Position numbers and translations under genes: made by a program. From positions 431,107 to 495,106 of the forward strand of contig NZ_JAACJR010000008.1 of assembly GCF_009939225.1 (NCBI RefSeq): a DNA stretch of 64,000 nt, written 5' to 3'. The notes under the pieces were generated by a model that did not search any database, had not been told where the DNA came from, and saw only the letters and a program-made list of their open reading frames with translations. Positions 25,950-33,766 of the stretch are shown here, in pieces (positions within the stretch are counted from its first letter, which is position 1; the number at the start of each line of letters is the position of its first letter). This stretch comes from Sediminibacterium soli. GTDB lineage: Bacteria; Bacteroidota; Bacteroidia; Chitinophagales; Chitinophagaceae.

Positions 25950-26695
25950 CTTATCACAGGTTGATCATTTGTTATCGAATGTTGTTTTTCATGCAGTCCG
26001 CATTCCTTGCGGCTGCTGTCTTCCCACCACCATCTTCCTGCCCTGAAATCTTCGCCGGGCCTGATCGCGCGGGTACACGGCGCACAGCCGATACTCACAA
26101 AACCGCGGTCGTGGAGGGGGTTATACGGAATATTATGCTGATCGATATAGGCACGCACCGCCTCGGTTGACCAATGCAGCAGCGGATGAAATTTCAGCAG
26201 GCGGTTTGCTTCGTCCCATTCGAGTAGCTGCAGATCCTTTCTTACGGGCGAATGCTCCGCGCGCAAACCGGTTACCCATACGGCGTTGCCGGCAAGTGCG
26301 CGTTTCAGCGGCTCCACTTTGCGGATACCGCAACAACTCTTCCTGTTTTCCACTGATTCATAAAAAGAATTGGGACCTGTTTCCAGCACAAACGCCTCCA
26401 GCGCACCGGCATCGGGATAATAGGCTTTGATATGGGTCTGGTAGCGCTGGTTGGTGCTGCTCCATACCGAATAGGTTTCGGAGAACAAACGGCCGGTATC
26501 CAGTGTGAATACAGAAACAGGCAGGGCGTTGGAGAGGATATCGTGACTGATCACCTGGTCTTCAAAGCTGAAGCTGGAAGAAAAAGTGACCTGCCCGGGA
26601 AACTGCTCAGCCAGCAATGCCAATGCCTCTTTTACAGGAAGAGAAGCCAGCTGCTGTTCAAGTTGATCAAGGTATTCTTTGGAAGGTGTTTGCAT
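25946..26695 (-). CDS. cysH: Adenylyl-sulfate (APS) reductase
   Basis: A 249-residue cytoplasmic thioredoxin-dependent reductase producing sulfite. Besides the catalytic cysteine C232 in KECGLH near the C terminus, it has C121-C122 in SCCGIRKVEPLKRAL and C204/C207 in IGCAPCTRA. This CC...CxxC set binds a 4Fe-4S cluster and marks enzymes that reduce APS directly; E. coli-type PAPS reductases lack it. This agrees with the absence of an APS kinase in the cluster. It is the first full gene of the operon, preceded by a Cys-rich leader ORF and a Rrf2-like site, so expression is probably sensitive to cysteine. Confidence 0.95.
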   Translation of the reverse strand: MQTPSKEYLDQLEQQLASLPVKEALALLAEQFPGQVTFSSSFSFEDQVISHDILSNALPVSVFTLDTGRLFSETYSVWSSTNQRYQTHIKAYYPDAGALEAFVLETGPNSFYESVENRKSCCGIRKVEPLKRALAGNAVWVTGLRAEHSPVRKDLQLLEWDEANRLLKFHPLLHWSTEAVRAYIDQHNIPYNPLHDRGFVSIGCAPCTRAIRPGEDFRAGRWWWEDSSRKECGLHEKQHSITNDQPVIR

Positions 26696-26714
26696 GAGAA
26701 AAGTTGTTGTGATG

Positions 26715-26737
26715 AAGGAAAAGGCAATCGGGTCGCC
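26715..26737 (-). promoter_or_regulatory. Attenuator-like hairpin after the leader peptide
   Basis: On the minus strand GGCGA (26737-26733) pairs with TTGCC (26727-26723) over a CCCGA loop, followed by TTTTCCTT. The 5-bp stem is weak and includes a G-U pair. It lies four bases beyond the leader stop codon and 20 bases before the cysH ATG, where a ribosome stalled on the leader Cys codons would cover it. This is a suggestion from position and shape, not a demonstrated terminator. Confidence 0.35.
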
Positions 26738-26740
26738 GGA

Positions 26741-26788
26741 TCAGCAACAACACGGAACAGGCATGTAAAAAATAGTTTCCGTTCTCAT
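26741..26788 (-). CDS. Cysteine-rich leader peptide of the sulfate-assimilation operon
   Basis: A 15-codon ORF reads MRTETIFYMPVPCCC followed by TGA. It lies between the operator/promoter-like region (26799-26813) and cysH, with its ATG about 11 bases after the expected transcription start. Three consecutive Cys codons (TGT TGT TGC) right before the stop are the signature of cysteine-sensing leader peptides described in actinobacteria, where ribosome behaviour at the Cys codons controls downstream sulfur genes. The stop is 45 bases from the cysH ATG, with a weak hairpin and T-rich run in between. The ORF is read directly; its regulatory role is inferred. Confidence 0.6.
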   Translation of the reverse strand: MRTETIFYMPVPCCC

Positions 26789-26798
26789 AAAATGATTT

Positions 26799-26836
26799 AG
26801 TCTACCAAAACAATGGGGTAAAGATAAAGTCTATAA
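26799..26836 (-). promoter_or_regulatory. Sulfur-cluster operator/promoter, copy 3 (before cysH)
   Basis: AGTCTACCAAAAC (26799-26811) matches one half of the palindrome at 19342-19358. On the minus strand it gives TTGTTTTGGTAGACT, where TTGTTTTG (26813-26806) could be the -7 box. A second AGTCTA half-site lies at 26828 (AGTCTATAA). No good -33 sequence is evident. The arrangement suggests repression by a sulfur-status regulator, with a transcript starting near 26799. Confidence 0.45.
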
Positions 26837-27063
26837 GATCACTGGACAAATATTTTTCATTTTTTTTGTTCCAAACGAATCTTCGTTAGTATCCGCCCCT
26901 GTCTGTGTAACTGCTGCACCCGGGATTTTGCCTGTTAATCAGTTGCCTGTGTATAAATAATAACCGGAAGACCAGCACCCGGGGAAGTTGTGTATAAGTT
27001 AACACGGACCAAAGCAGCAGACCGGCGGGTGTGCCCATCTTATAAACGGTAAAGCTGCGTGCT
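26837..27063. other. Intergenic stretch with no recognised gene
   Basis: This stretch separates the divergent sulfur operon and the small gene at 27064. It begins AT-rich (TTTTTCATTTTTTTTG) and contains two similar segments, GTGTATAAATAATAACCGG and GTGTATAAGTTAACACGG, about 50 bases apart. I see no ORF of interest, no clear promoter and no RNA structure that I recognise. The short repeats could be regulatory. Confidence 0.4.
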
Positions 27064-27354
27064 ATGGAACCCGAAACAATTCAAGTGAGCAACCAGGAAG
27101 GTATTTCCTGTTTTATTCCCGTTAAATTTATTGGCAAGGAAACGCATGTAGGCGATAAATTCCTGTCTTACCAGGTATTGCGGCTGAAGCAGACCGGACT
27201 TTTTTCCATGGAAGAACTGTACCGGATCGCATTGCTGATCGAATCGAAAGACCCGAACAGCCTGATCGACTGGACAGAGACATTTATGTTGCTCGAAAAA
27301 GATTCAAGACCGCATATCAGCCGGAAACTGCGCGCATTGCAACTGGTGCAGTAA
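27064..27354 (+). CDS. Hypothetical protein, 96 residues
   Basis: A small soluble protein with no signal peptide or membrane segment. The N-terminal half (IQVSNQEGISCFIPVKFIGK, then DKFLSYQVLRLKQTGLFSM) looks like mixed strand and the rest is helical (EELYRIALLIESKDPNSLID, WTETFMLLEKDSRPHISRKL). I do not recognise the family. It stands alone between the sulfur operon and the NAD(P)H-hydrate dehydratase gene. Confidence 0.6.
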   Translation: MEPETIQVSNQEGISCFIPVKFIGKETHVGDKFLSYQVLRLKQTGLFSMEELYRIALLIESKDPNSLIDWTETFMLLEKDSRPHISRKLRALQLVQ

Positions 27355-27395
27355 CCGGTTGTCTTGCTTTTTGTGACTGAAATGCAGCTGTTGTC

Positions 27396-27414
27396 TTTGC
27401 CGGTGTCCGGCAAA
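27396..27414. terminator. Possible bidirectional hairpin between convergent genes
   Basis: TTTGCCGG (27396-27403) pairs perfectly with CCGGCAAA (27407-27414) over a TGT loop. It lies between the convergent ends at 27354 and 27424. There is no clear T tract on either strand, so termination is uncertain. Confidence 0.35.
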
Positions 27415-27423
27415 ACCCGCTCC

Positions 27424-28338
27424 TTATTCGCCTGCAGCAAACCATTTACCCAGCGCTTCCGTGATATCCGATGCGATCAGGCCCTGCATCGATATTTCCG
27501 CCGCCGCCATATCCCCCGCGGCGCCGTGTATACAGGCTCCGATGCAGGCCGCATCCGCCGCCGCATATCCCTGCGCCAGCAAGGAAGTGATGATACCTGT
27601 TAATACATCACCCGAACCCGCTGTGGCCATGCCGCTGTTACCGCTGGTAATAAAACAGACACTGCCATCCGGCATAGTAACCGAAGTATACCGCCCCTTC
27701 AGCAACAGGTTGGTCGCGTATTTTTTTGAAAACCCGATCTGTGTATGCAGTCTTTCCCAGGCCGAGGCATGCGGTGCCGTCAGCCGATCAAATTCTCCCG
27801 CATGTGGCGTGAGTACGACGCGATCGGAAAGCTGCATATATAATTGGCGGTCCTGTGACAACAGCGTAAGCCCGTCTGCATCTATCACCAATGGCCGTTC
27901 CGCCGGCAGCAGCGCTCGTAAGACAGCGGCGGCATCCATGCCTGCGCCGGGACCAAAACCGATCGACTGATAAACGGACAGGTCAGGTGTTTTGTCCTGG
28001 CCAGCGTTACGGGTAAGCGTCATGGCTTCGGGCAGGGCCACCAGCAGCGCCTGCTGTACATTCCGGGGAACCCAGGCCGTTACCAGTCCGCAACCTGTTC
28101 GCAGCGCTGCTTTTGCACACAGCACCGCGGCCCCTCCTTTTCCTTCGCTGCCGGCTATGATCAGCGCATGACCAAACTGGTGCTTGTATGCAGCAGGATC
28201 GCGCGGCTGTATCTTTTGCCGGACCGTTTTTTCCGAAAGAAAACGATACCCGTTCGTTTCTTTTTCGAGAAACGAATGCAGCTCGGTCCTGGCGATGCCT
28301 GGAAACAGATCGGCTGGTATCTCCGCTGGGGATGACAT
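27424..28338 (-). CDS. nnrD: ADP-dependent NAD(P)H-hydrate dehydratase (C-terminal YjeF domain only)
   Basis: A cytoplasmic repair enzyme of 304 residues that dehydrates damaged NADHX/NADPHX. The ribokinase-like fold shows GHALIIAGSEGKGGAAVLCA, the ADP/substrate motifs VLTPHAGEFDRLT and LLKGRYTSVTM, and the catalytic loop GMATAGSGDVLTGIITSLLA. The N-terminal epimerase domain of bifunctional proteins is missing, so the epimerase must be encoded elsewhere if present. I chose the ATG at 28338 (MSSPAEIPADLFPG); a longer in-frame start at 28431 gives an atypical extension that reaches into the next gene. Confidence 0.9.
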   Translation of the reverse strand: MSSPAEIPADLFPGIARTELHSFLEKETNGYRFLSEKTVRQKIQPRDPAAYKHQFGHALIIAGSEGKGGAAVLCAKAALRTGCGLVTAWVPRNVQQALLVALPEAMTLTRNAGQDKTPDLSVYQSIGFGPGAGMDAAAVLRALLPAERPLVIDADGLTLLSQDRQLYMQLSDRVVLTPHAGEFDRLTAPHASAWERLHTQIGFSKKYATNLLLKGRYTSVTMPDGSVCFITSGNSGMATAGSGDVLTGIITSLLAQGYAAADAACIGACIHGAAGDMAAAEISMQGLIASDITEALGKWFAAGE

Positions 28339-28376
28339 GATACAACGAAGGTAAAATAGAATTGATGTGTACCGAA

Positions 28377-30734
28377 CTACAGGCTGATTTTCTGTTTTCC
28401 CCCGTTTAAAACAACAGATTTTCCCCGCCATACAAACGTACCCCGCAGGTTTTGCGGCAGCGTTACGCTGGCTTCCACCCCCGTTTTGCCTTTACGCGTC
28501 AGCGATACCTCTATCTCTCCGAGCGGATGAGGCATTTTTCCCTCTGCCGTCTGCAACTCTCCCATCGCCGGTTCAATACGAACCGTTGCAAAGCCCGGCG
28601 ATGCGGGCACGATGCCACAGATCGTGGCCAGGAAATCGTAGTTGGGACTTGCACTCCATGCATGGCAATCGGAACGCGTGGGATCAGGGTTTTCGGCAAA
28701 AGTGGTCAGTCCGTTGGCGATCATATCCCGCCAGGGGGTCAGCTGCGAGTAATAGAGACTGGCCATACCCGCTTTTTTCAGCGCGCGGTTAAGATAGAAC
28801 CGGTAATAAAAAGTTGCCTGGCTAAGCGAAGTATCATACAACACTTTTTCCATTACTTTCTTCCGGGCTGCTTCCGGTATAGCGCCTGTGATAACACCCA
28901 TGATGCTGGCATGCTGGCTGAATGTTTTCTTAAGCGGTGTATTTGCCATTACACCTTTGGCTGCATCAAAACACTGCCGGTAGGTGGCTTCGCGGAGTGT
29001 GGCGGCCAGCTGGGTATAATGCGCAGCGTCCGCAGTTCTGCCGTAGGCCGTAAATAATTCGGCTGCCTGCTGCAGCGTATTTACGTATTGCAGCGTGATG
29101 ATCGCTGAATGGCCGTCCATGGCGCCATCCGGCGTTCCGCCGGGGAAAGCATGGTTCCAGTCAACAAAACTCCACCATGGCATCGGCCCGAGCATCTGCT
29201 TCGAAGGGTCGATCTTTTTCTCAAACCAGTCGAGCACACCCTGCGCCGCATGCAGGAACCCGGATACAAATTTTTCGTCCTTCCGGTGCATCCAATAATC
29301 GTGTATCATCGATACCCAGAATAAAGAGAACGGCGGTATCACCTGCAAACGGCTGCTGGGATAACGGCCCTGTGTCAGTCCCTCGGGCACCCGTGAATGA
29401 TAGAAATCAAGCAGGGCTTTCCGCATCAGCCTGTCGTCGCCGGTTACATACAGCGATATCAGCGACTGTATGCGTGTATCGCCCTCGTACTGCAGCTGTT
29501 CATAATAAGGACAGTCAAAATAGGTTTCACCTGCACAAAGCTGTGCGGTACGCCACCCGATATCCCATACCTGCTGCAGCGATGCATCATTGCTGCGGAA
29601 AGAGGCTTTTACCTCGAAGGGATAGCCGGTGGCTATGCCATACAGATCCTCCAGCACCAGCGGCTCGCTTTTGGTGACGATGTCGAGCTGCATATACCGG
29701 TAGGTGCGGAACCATAGCGGGCGAAAACTTCTTTTATCGCCGCCATCGGGCAGAAAAACATCGTAGTTGCCGATAATGGTTTTATTATCGACCTCGTTAC
29801 GGTTCAGCTTCCGGTTGTCTTTTGTATACAATGCCTCGGCATAGGTAAGTTTAACCGAAGCGCCTTTGCCCCTGCTTGTGACCAGCTGCGGATAGGCCAC
29901 GGTATTATACGACTGATCGAGCAGGATGCTTACGGTCTGGTCGGCGGGAATCACCAGGGGTTTTGTTCCCCTTAGGAAAGCGGGATCCGCAGCAATGCCA
30001 TCGGCCCTTCGAACAGACCCTATCCGTTGTTCTTTCTCGAACATCAGCGGTATATTGCGCGGGGCCAGTGTCCATAAATTATCGGAACCGTAACCTGCCG
30101 GAACCGCACCGGCAATACGTGCTGCCTGCTGCCATCCCGCATCGGAAAAATCTGCCGACTCCCATCCCCAGGGATAGGCCGATGCATTCAGCTCATCGCC
30201 CGGACCAATCACCATATACGAACGCATACGGGCGCCGTTATCGGTAGAGCAGGGATGATAGGCGGTATCCTGCAGCACTTTCCAGCTGCTGTTGGTGTTA
30301 ACGGATTTTTCTTTTTCGCCATCGCCCTGTAATACAAAAGCCGTTTGGTTGGTTACCTGTGCCACGGGCGCATACACACCCATATTCCATACCAGCGCCG
30401 CAATGGTATTGTTGCCGCTCTGCAGGTAAGACGCTATATCAACCGTTTCGAAATACCAGTTATACAGGTCACCGCGAGACGGGCCTGCGCATACCTGCCT
30501 GCCGTTAACGAATAAGCGGTAACGATTGTCCGCAGAAACATGCACGATGAACCGCTCCGGTTTACTGTCGAGCGAAAAGGTCTTACGAAAATGATACACG
30601 CCGTAATCGCGCTGCGGCACCCTGGGGCAGGTGATCCAGGATGCCGGCCAGGAGCCATGCAGCAAAGAAGAATTGACCGGCTGTGCGCCAAGTTCTGCTG
30701 TGAACAGCAGCAGTGCGACAAGTATTTTTTTCAT
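28377..30734 (-). CDS. GH78-type alpha-L-rhamnosidase-like glycosidase
   Basis: An exported 785-residue enzyme (signal MKKILVALLLFTAELGAQ). An N-terminal jelly-roll segment (YGVYHFRKTFSLDSKPERFI, SADNRYRLFVNGRQV) precedes an (alpha/alpha)6 barrel and a C-terminal beta domain (ATVRIEPAMGELQTAEGKMP). The catalytic region has YFDCPYYEQLQYEGDTRIQ in place of the classical DCPQRDERLGWTGD, keeping acidic residues but indicating a divergent subgroup. It probably releases terminal rhamnose or a similar sugar in the periplasm. It is last in a run of five same-strand glycan genes (37430 down to 28377). Confidence 0.82.
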   Translation of the reverse strand: MKKILVALLLFTAELGAQPVNSSLLHGSWPASWITCPRVPQRDYGVYHFRKTFSLDSKPERFIVHVSADNRYRLFVNGRQVCAGPSRGDLYNWYFETVDIASYLQSGNNTIAALVWNMGVYAPVAQVTNQTAFVLQGDGEKEKSVNTNSSWKVLQDTAYHPCSTDNGARMRSYMVIGPGDELNASAYPWGWESADFSDAGWQQAARIAGAVPAGYGSDNLWTLAPRNIPLMFEKEQRIGSVRRADGIAADPAFLRGTKPLVIPADQTVSILLDQSYNTVAYPQLVTSRGKGASVKLTYAEALYTKDNRKLNRNEVDNKTIIGNYDVFLPDGGDKRSFRPLWFRTYRYMQLDIVTKSEPLVLEDLYGIATGYPFEVKASFRSNDASLQQVWDIGWRTAQLCAGETYFDCPYYEQLQYEGDTRIQSLISLYVTGDDRLMRKALLDFYHSRVPEGLTQGRYPSSRLQVIPPFSLFWVSMIHDYWMHRKDEKFVSGFLHAAQGVLDWFEKKIDPSKQMLGPMPWWSFVDWNHAFPGGTPDGAMDGHSAIITLQYVNTLQQAAELFTAYGRTADAAHYTQLAATLREATYRQCFDAAKGVMANTPLKKTFSQHASIMGVITGAIPEAARKKVMEKVLYDTSLSQATFYYRFYLNRALKKAGMASLYYSQLTPWRDMIANGLTTFAENPDPTRSDCHAWSASPNYDFLATICGIVPASPGFATVRIEPAMGELQTAEGKMPHPLGEIEVSLTRKGKTGVEASVTLPQNLRGTFVWRGKSVVLNGGKQKISL

Positions 30735-30825
30735 AAGAGCAGGTTCAGCATATTTTTTGTCGGGATGGCGCAGAGTAACCCGGTGTTTATCCCGCGTTAT
30801 CCCAGCCATCCAATAATACAGGTGA

Positions 30826-31884
30826 TCATTTCTTCGTCAGCTTCCTGATCAGGTTCACTTCGTCTTCGCGATAAGGCCTGCCGTCGGCGAAGAAAATATC
30901 GTGGAACCATTCGTTCGGCTGGCTGCCGTCGGCGATAGGTGTATCCCATGCATAGATGGTATTGGTTTTGCCGCCCGCAAATCCCCAGTTGATCGCTCCC
31001 ACATTCTCTTTTTTCAGCAAGGGCAGGATATTGGTGAAGCGGCTGTTGCGTGTACGCGCCATGTATTCTGTACAGATCAGCGGACGACCGAACGCTTTCA
31101 GCAACTGTATCACACGCTGGTGCTGTGCAGGCTCATCATAATTATGATAGGTGATGATATCGGAGTTCAACGCCTGGAATGCATTCAGCTTTTCAAAATC
31201 CCATGCCCATAACCCGGCGGAAATCGGCTGGTCGGGATTGACCGCGCGGGCCCATTCAAATGTTCTGCGCAGCAGGTTCATGCTCGAATCGCGCTTGCCG
31301 CTGTTACCGGGTTCGTTGTACAGGTCCCATAGCAGTATGCGTTTGTCGTGCGCAAAATGTGTCATCACATCTTTCACGTATTTCTCCAGTTCAGGAAACA
31401 GTTTTTCGTCGCTCGACGCAGGCTGTCCCGGATCCTGCATCCATCCCGAATTATGGATGCCTGTTTTGGGCGCGGGCTGTTTGCCGATGGCAGGCAGTTT
31501 GTTCCAGCAGTCGTCGAAGAACACGAACATGGGTTCTATCCTGTGTTTGGCGCAGATATCGAGGAACTGCTCCATTCTTTTCTTAAACCCCTGCGGATCC
31601 TGTTTCCAGGCAAGGTTATGCAGGAACACACGCATGGTATTGAAGCCGATGCCTTCGGCCCAGCCCAGTTCCTTATCGATCGTTGCGGGGTCAAAGGTAT
31701 CGGCCTGCCACATCTCCAACTGGTTAATGGCGGTGGCAGGTATATAGTCCGAACCGGTAAGCCAGGCATGTTTGGCATACCATTCATTGGCTTTTTCGAT
31801 CGGCCATACTTTGCCGACGACGGTTTGCGCGGAAGCGAGACTTGTAACAAGCAAAAAAACAATCAGAATACGAAAGCATTTCAT
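30826..31884 (-). CDS. Cellulase-family (GH5-like) glycosidase
   Basis: An exported protein of 352 residues (signal MKCFRILIVFLLVTSLASAQ) with a TIM-barrel glycosidase pattern. The probable acid/base glutamate is in ILLWDLYNEPGNS and the nucleophile in LICTEYMAR, spaced as in clan GH-A enzymes; WGFAGGKTNT and ITYHNYDEP are also typical. Related Bacteroidota proteins are often annotated as xylanase or beta-glycosidase. The substrate is not determined, but the heparinase-like and rhamnosidase neighbours suggest a side chain of the same polysaccharide. Confidence 0.8.
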   Translation of the reverse strand: MKCFRILIVFLLVTSLASAQTVVGKVWPIEKANEWYAKHAWLTGSDYIPATAINQLEMWQADTFDPATIDKELGWAEGIGFNTMRVFLHNLAWKQDPQGFKKRMEQFLDICAKHRIEPMFVFFDDCWNKLPAIGKQPAPKTGIHNSGWMQDPGQPASSDEKLFPELEKYVKDVMTHFAHDKRILLWDLYNEPGNSGKRDSSMNLLRRTFEWARAVNPDQPISAGLWAWDFEKLNAFQALNSDIITYHNYDEPAQHQRVIQLLKAFGRPLICTEYMARTRNSRFTNILPLLKKENVGAINWGFAGGKTNTIYAWDTPIADGSQPNEWFHDIFFADGRPYREDEVNLIRKLTKK

Positions 31885-31950
31885 GTGTGACTATTTAGCG
31901 TAAAATAAGAGGTATCCGAAAATAATTGTTTGGATGTAAAACGACTTCCA

Positions 31951-33765
31951 TCATTTATCAGCTTTCCGCAACAGCACTTCTATCACGGCGTTTGCTCCCG
32001 CGGCCTGGCTTGTTTCGAACCCAACCAGCGTGGTGCCGGGATTGGCGGCATCGTACGCGTTTGCGGGCGAGGTTGACCAGGTCTTCCATTCGATGGCGGC
32101 GGGTTGTTTAACCGATAGCAACAGTTTTTTTCCGTCCCTGCTCAGTTCCAGGGTATGCGCATCGATGATCTTCGGGGTGGCAGGCGTGGCCATTGTCCAG
32201 CGGATCACCGCCCGCCTGTCTGCCACCTGTATCCGATCGAGCACCTGCACGGATGATTTGTTCAGCAAAGAAATCTTGCGGATCGATTTTGCGAGCTGTC
32301 CCCGGTACACCGCGCTCATATCCACCACCGCATTCATGTCAGAAGCGGCATCTGAATAATCCGTCAGTTCCGCCATTCCCTCCACCCTTTGCAGGCTATC
32401 GTTCACGGTAAGCGTGTTGTGTGCATAGTTGTTGTAGCGGAAAACTTTCCAGCGCTGTGACTGCTGGCGCATGTTCCAGAGATCGATGCCTTTTGATTCG
32501 AGATTTTCATAATCCTGCATACCAAAATCCATCGCCCAGCGCAGGCCGTCCGCATCCAGTACAAAAGAGCCCGCATCCATATGCGCATGACTGGATGAAG
32601 GTGATCCGCCTTTGAAGCCGACATAGAGTGCTGTATCGGTCCAGGAAGAACGCATCATCACCAGCGGATTACGGCCATTGCCTTTCCAGAAAAGGGCTTT
32701 GGGCGGATGAATGCCCGCCATGCTGATCTTCTTACCCCATATCATGATCGCAGGCAGCAGCCTGTCGGACAGATTTCTTTTCGATGCCGGGTTATTGAGT
32801 AAAGGTTTTTCCATCCAGAGCAGCGAGGGATCGCTGGTTCTTTCTGCAAACCAGAACAGGGCGGGATGCAGTTCCTCGCTGCCACCCGAATCAAAAAAAT
32901 TGAACGGCTTGTGCGAAGCACCCACCATATGTTCGAGAAAGGCACCCGTCTTAAGAAAACCCGGTTTGGCAGCGAGACCAAAATCCGATCCGAACGCTTT
33001 TTCCAGCGCACCGATCAGGAGCACGTTGAAACTGGTGCCGTAACCCCAGTAATTGTATCCCTCCGGATAAGCGCCGTCGGGCGCATACTCCTTCATGGGA
33101 ATCTCAACCGAACTGATCGCGCGGTTAATGATCTCATGCGACATTACGGGTTCCTCCTCGTAAATGGCCAGGGCACCGTAACTCATGCCCGCATTGCATA
33201 CCTGGTTCCAGTTATTGGATACCCGCAACCAGCCATTGTTCTTTGGCTCGAGGGATGCTTTCAATCCTTTTTCCAGTATGGCGTCTTTGATCGTCTTACG
33301 GGAAGCGGCAGACAATCCATCGTACAGCCAGTCGTAACCGATCGCAGCGGCCATCGTCATCTCGGCCACATCCAGGAAATGCGAGGGGTTCCAGTCGGTG
33401 AACGCCGATACTGCCAGCAATTCCTTCTCTGCGCGCGCCAGGTACCTTGCTTCATGCGTCATCCGCCATGCGTAGGAGAGAAAGAATACACGGCGCAGGC
33501 ATTCCCGGGATTTATCCAGCAACCGCTTGCCGATCTTGATCTGTTCAACGGGTGGCTTGCTTTCGAACGATGCGGCTTCCTGCAGCAGGGCATGGTGCAT
33601 GGCTTTCCAGGTAGGGTCCTGCAAAGAAGCACTGATCATTTTTTCTTCCCCGGCAAGTAATAATATCCTTGGGTGCGAAGGCAATGTTACATCCGCAGCT
33701 ACCGGCTGGGCCTGCAAACAGATACCAACCAAACACCCGATCACGATACATCCGATCTTTTTCAT
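31951..33765 (-). CDS. Heparinase II/III-type polysaccharide lyase
   Basis: An exported 604-residue protein (MKKIGCIVIGCLVGICLQAQ). The N-terminal helical (alpha/alpha) domain contains RVSNNWNQVCNAGMSYGALA with the conserved Asn, and YPEGYNYWGYGTSFNVLL with the likely catalytic Tyr. The C-terminal beta-sandwich has SSSHAHMDAGSFVLDADGLR with the conserved His. Lyases of this fold cleave beta- or alpha-uronosyl bonds by beta-elimination, leaving a 4,5-unsaturated uronate; this supplies substrate for the GH88 and GH105 enzymes encoded at 55081 and 62819. The exact PL family cannot be decided from motifs. It ends 66 bases upstream of the GH5-like gene. Confidence 0.85.
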   Translation of the reverse strand: MKKIGCIVIGCLVGICLQAQPVAADVTLPSHPRILLLAGEEKMISASLQDPTWKAMHHALLQEAASFESKPPVEQIKIGKRLLDKSRECLRRVFFLSYAWRMTHEARYLARAEKELLAVSAFTDWNPSHFLDVAEMTMAAAIGYDWLYDGLSAASRKTIKDAILEKGLKASLEPKNNGWLRVSNNWNQVCNAGMSYGALAIYEEEPVMSHEIINRAISSVEIPMKEYAPDGAYPEGYNYWGYGTSFNVLLIGALEKAFGSDFGLAAKPGFLKTGAFLEHMVGASHKPFNFFDSGGSEELHPALFWFAERTSDPSLLWMEKPLLNNPASKRNLSDRLLPAIMIWGKKISMAGIHPPKALFWKGNGRNPLVMMRSSWTDTALYVGFKGGSPSSSHAHMDAGSFVLDADGLRWAMDFGMQDYENLESKGIDLWNMRQQSQRWKVFRYNNYAHNTLTVNDSLQRVEGMAELTDYSDAASDMNAVVDMSAVYRGQLAKSIRKISLLNKSSVQVLDRIQVADRRAVIRWTMATPATPKIIDAHTLELSRDGKKLLLSVKQPAAIEWKTWSTSPANAYDAANPGTTLVGFETSQAAGANAVIEVLLRKADK

Positions 33766-33766
33766 A

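Noticed and set aside
26713-26769. An 18-codon plus-strand frame in the cysH leader region
   Set aside because: It has no promoter on that strand and overlaps the Cys-rich minus-strand leader, which fits the position and function better.
26696-26836. A SAM riboswitch before the sulfur operon
   Set aside because: No SAM-I, SAM-II or SAM-III core could be traced; the leader ORF explains the structure better.
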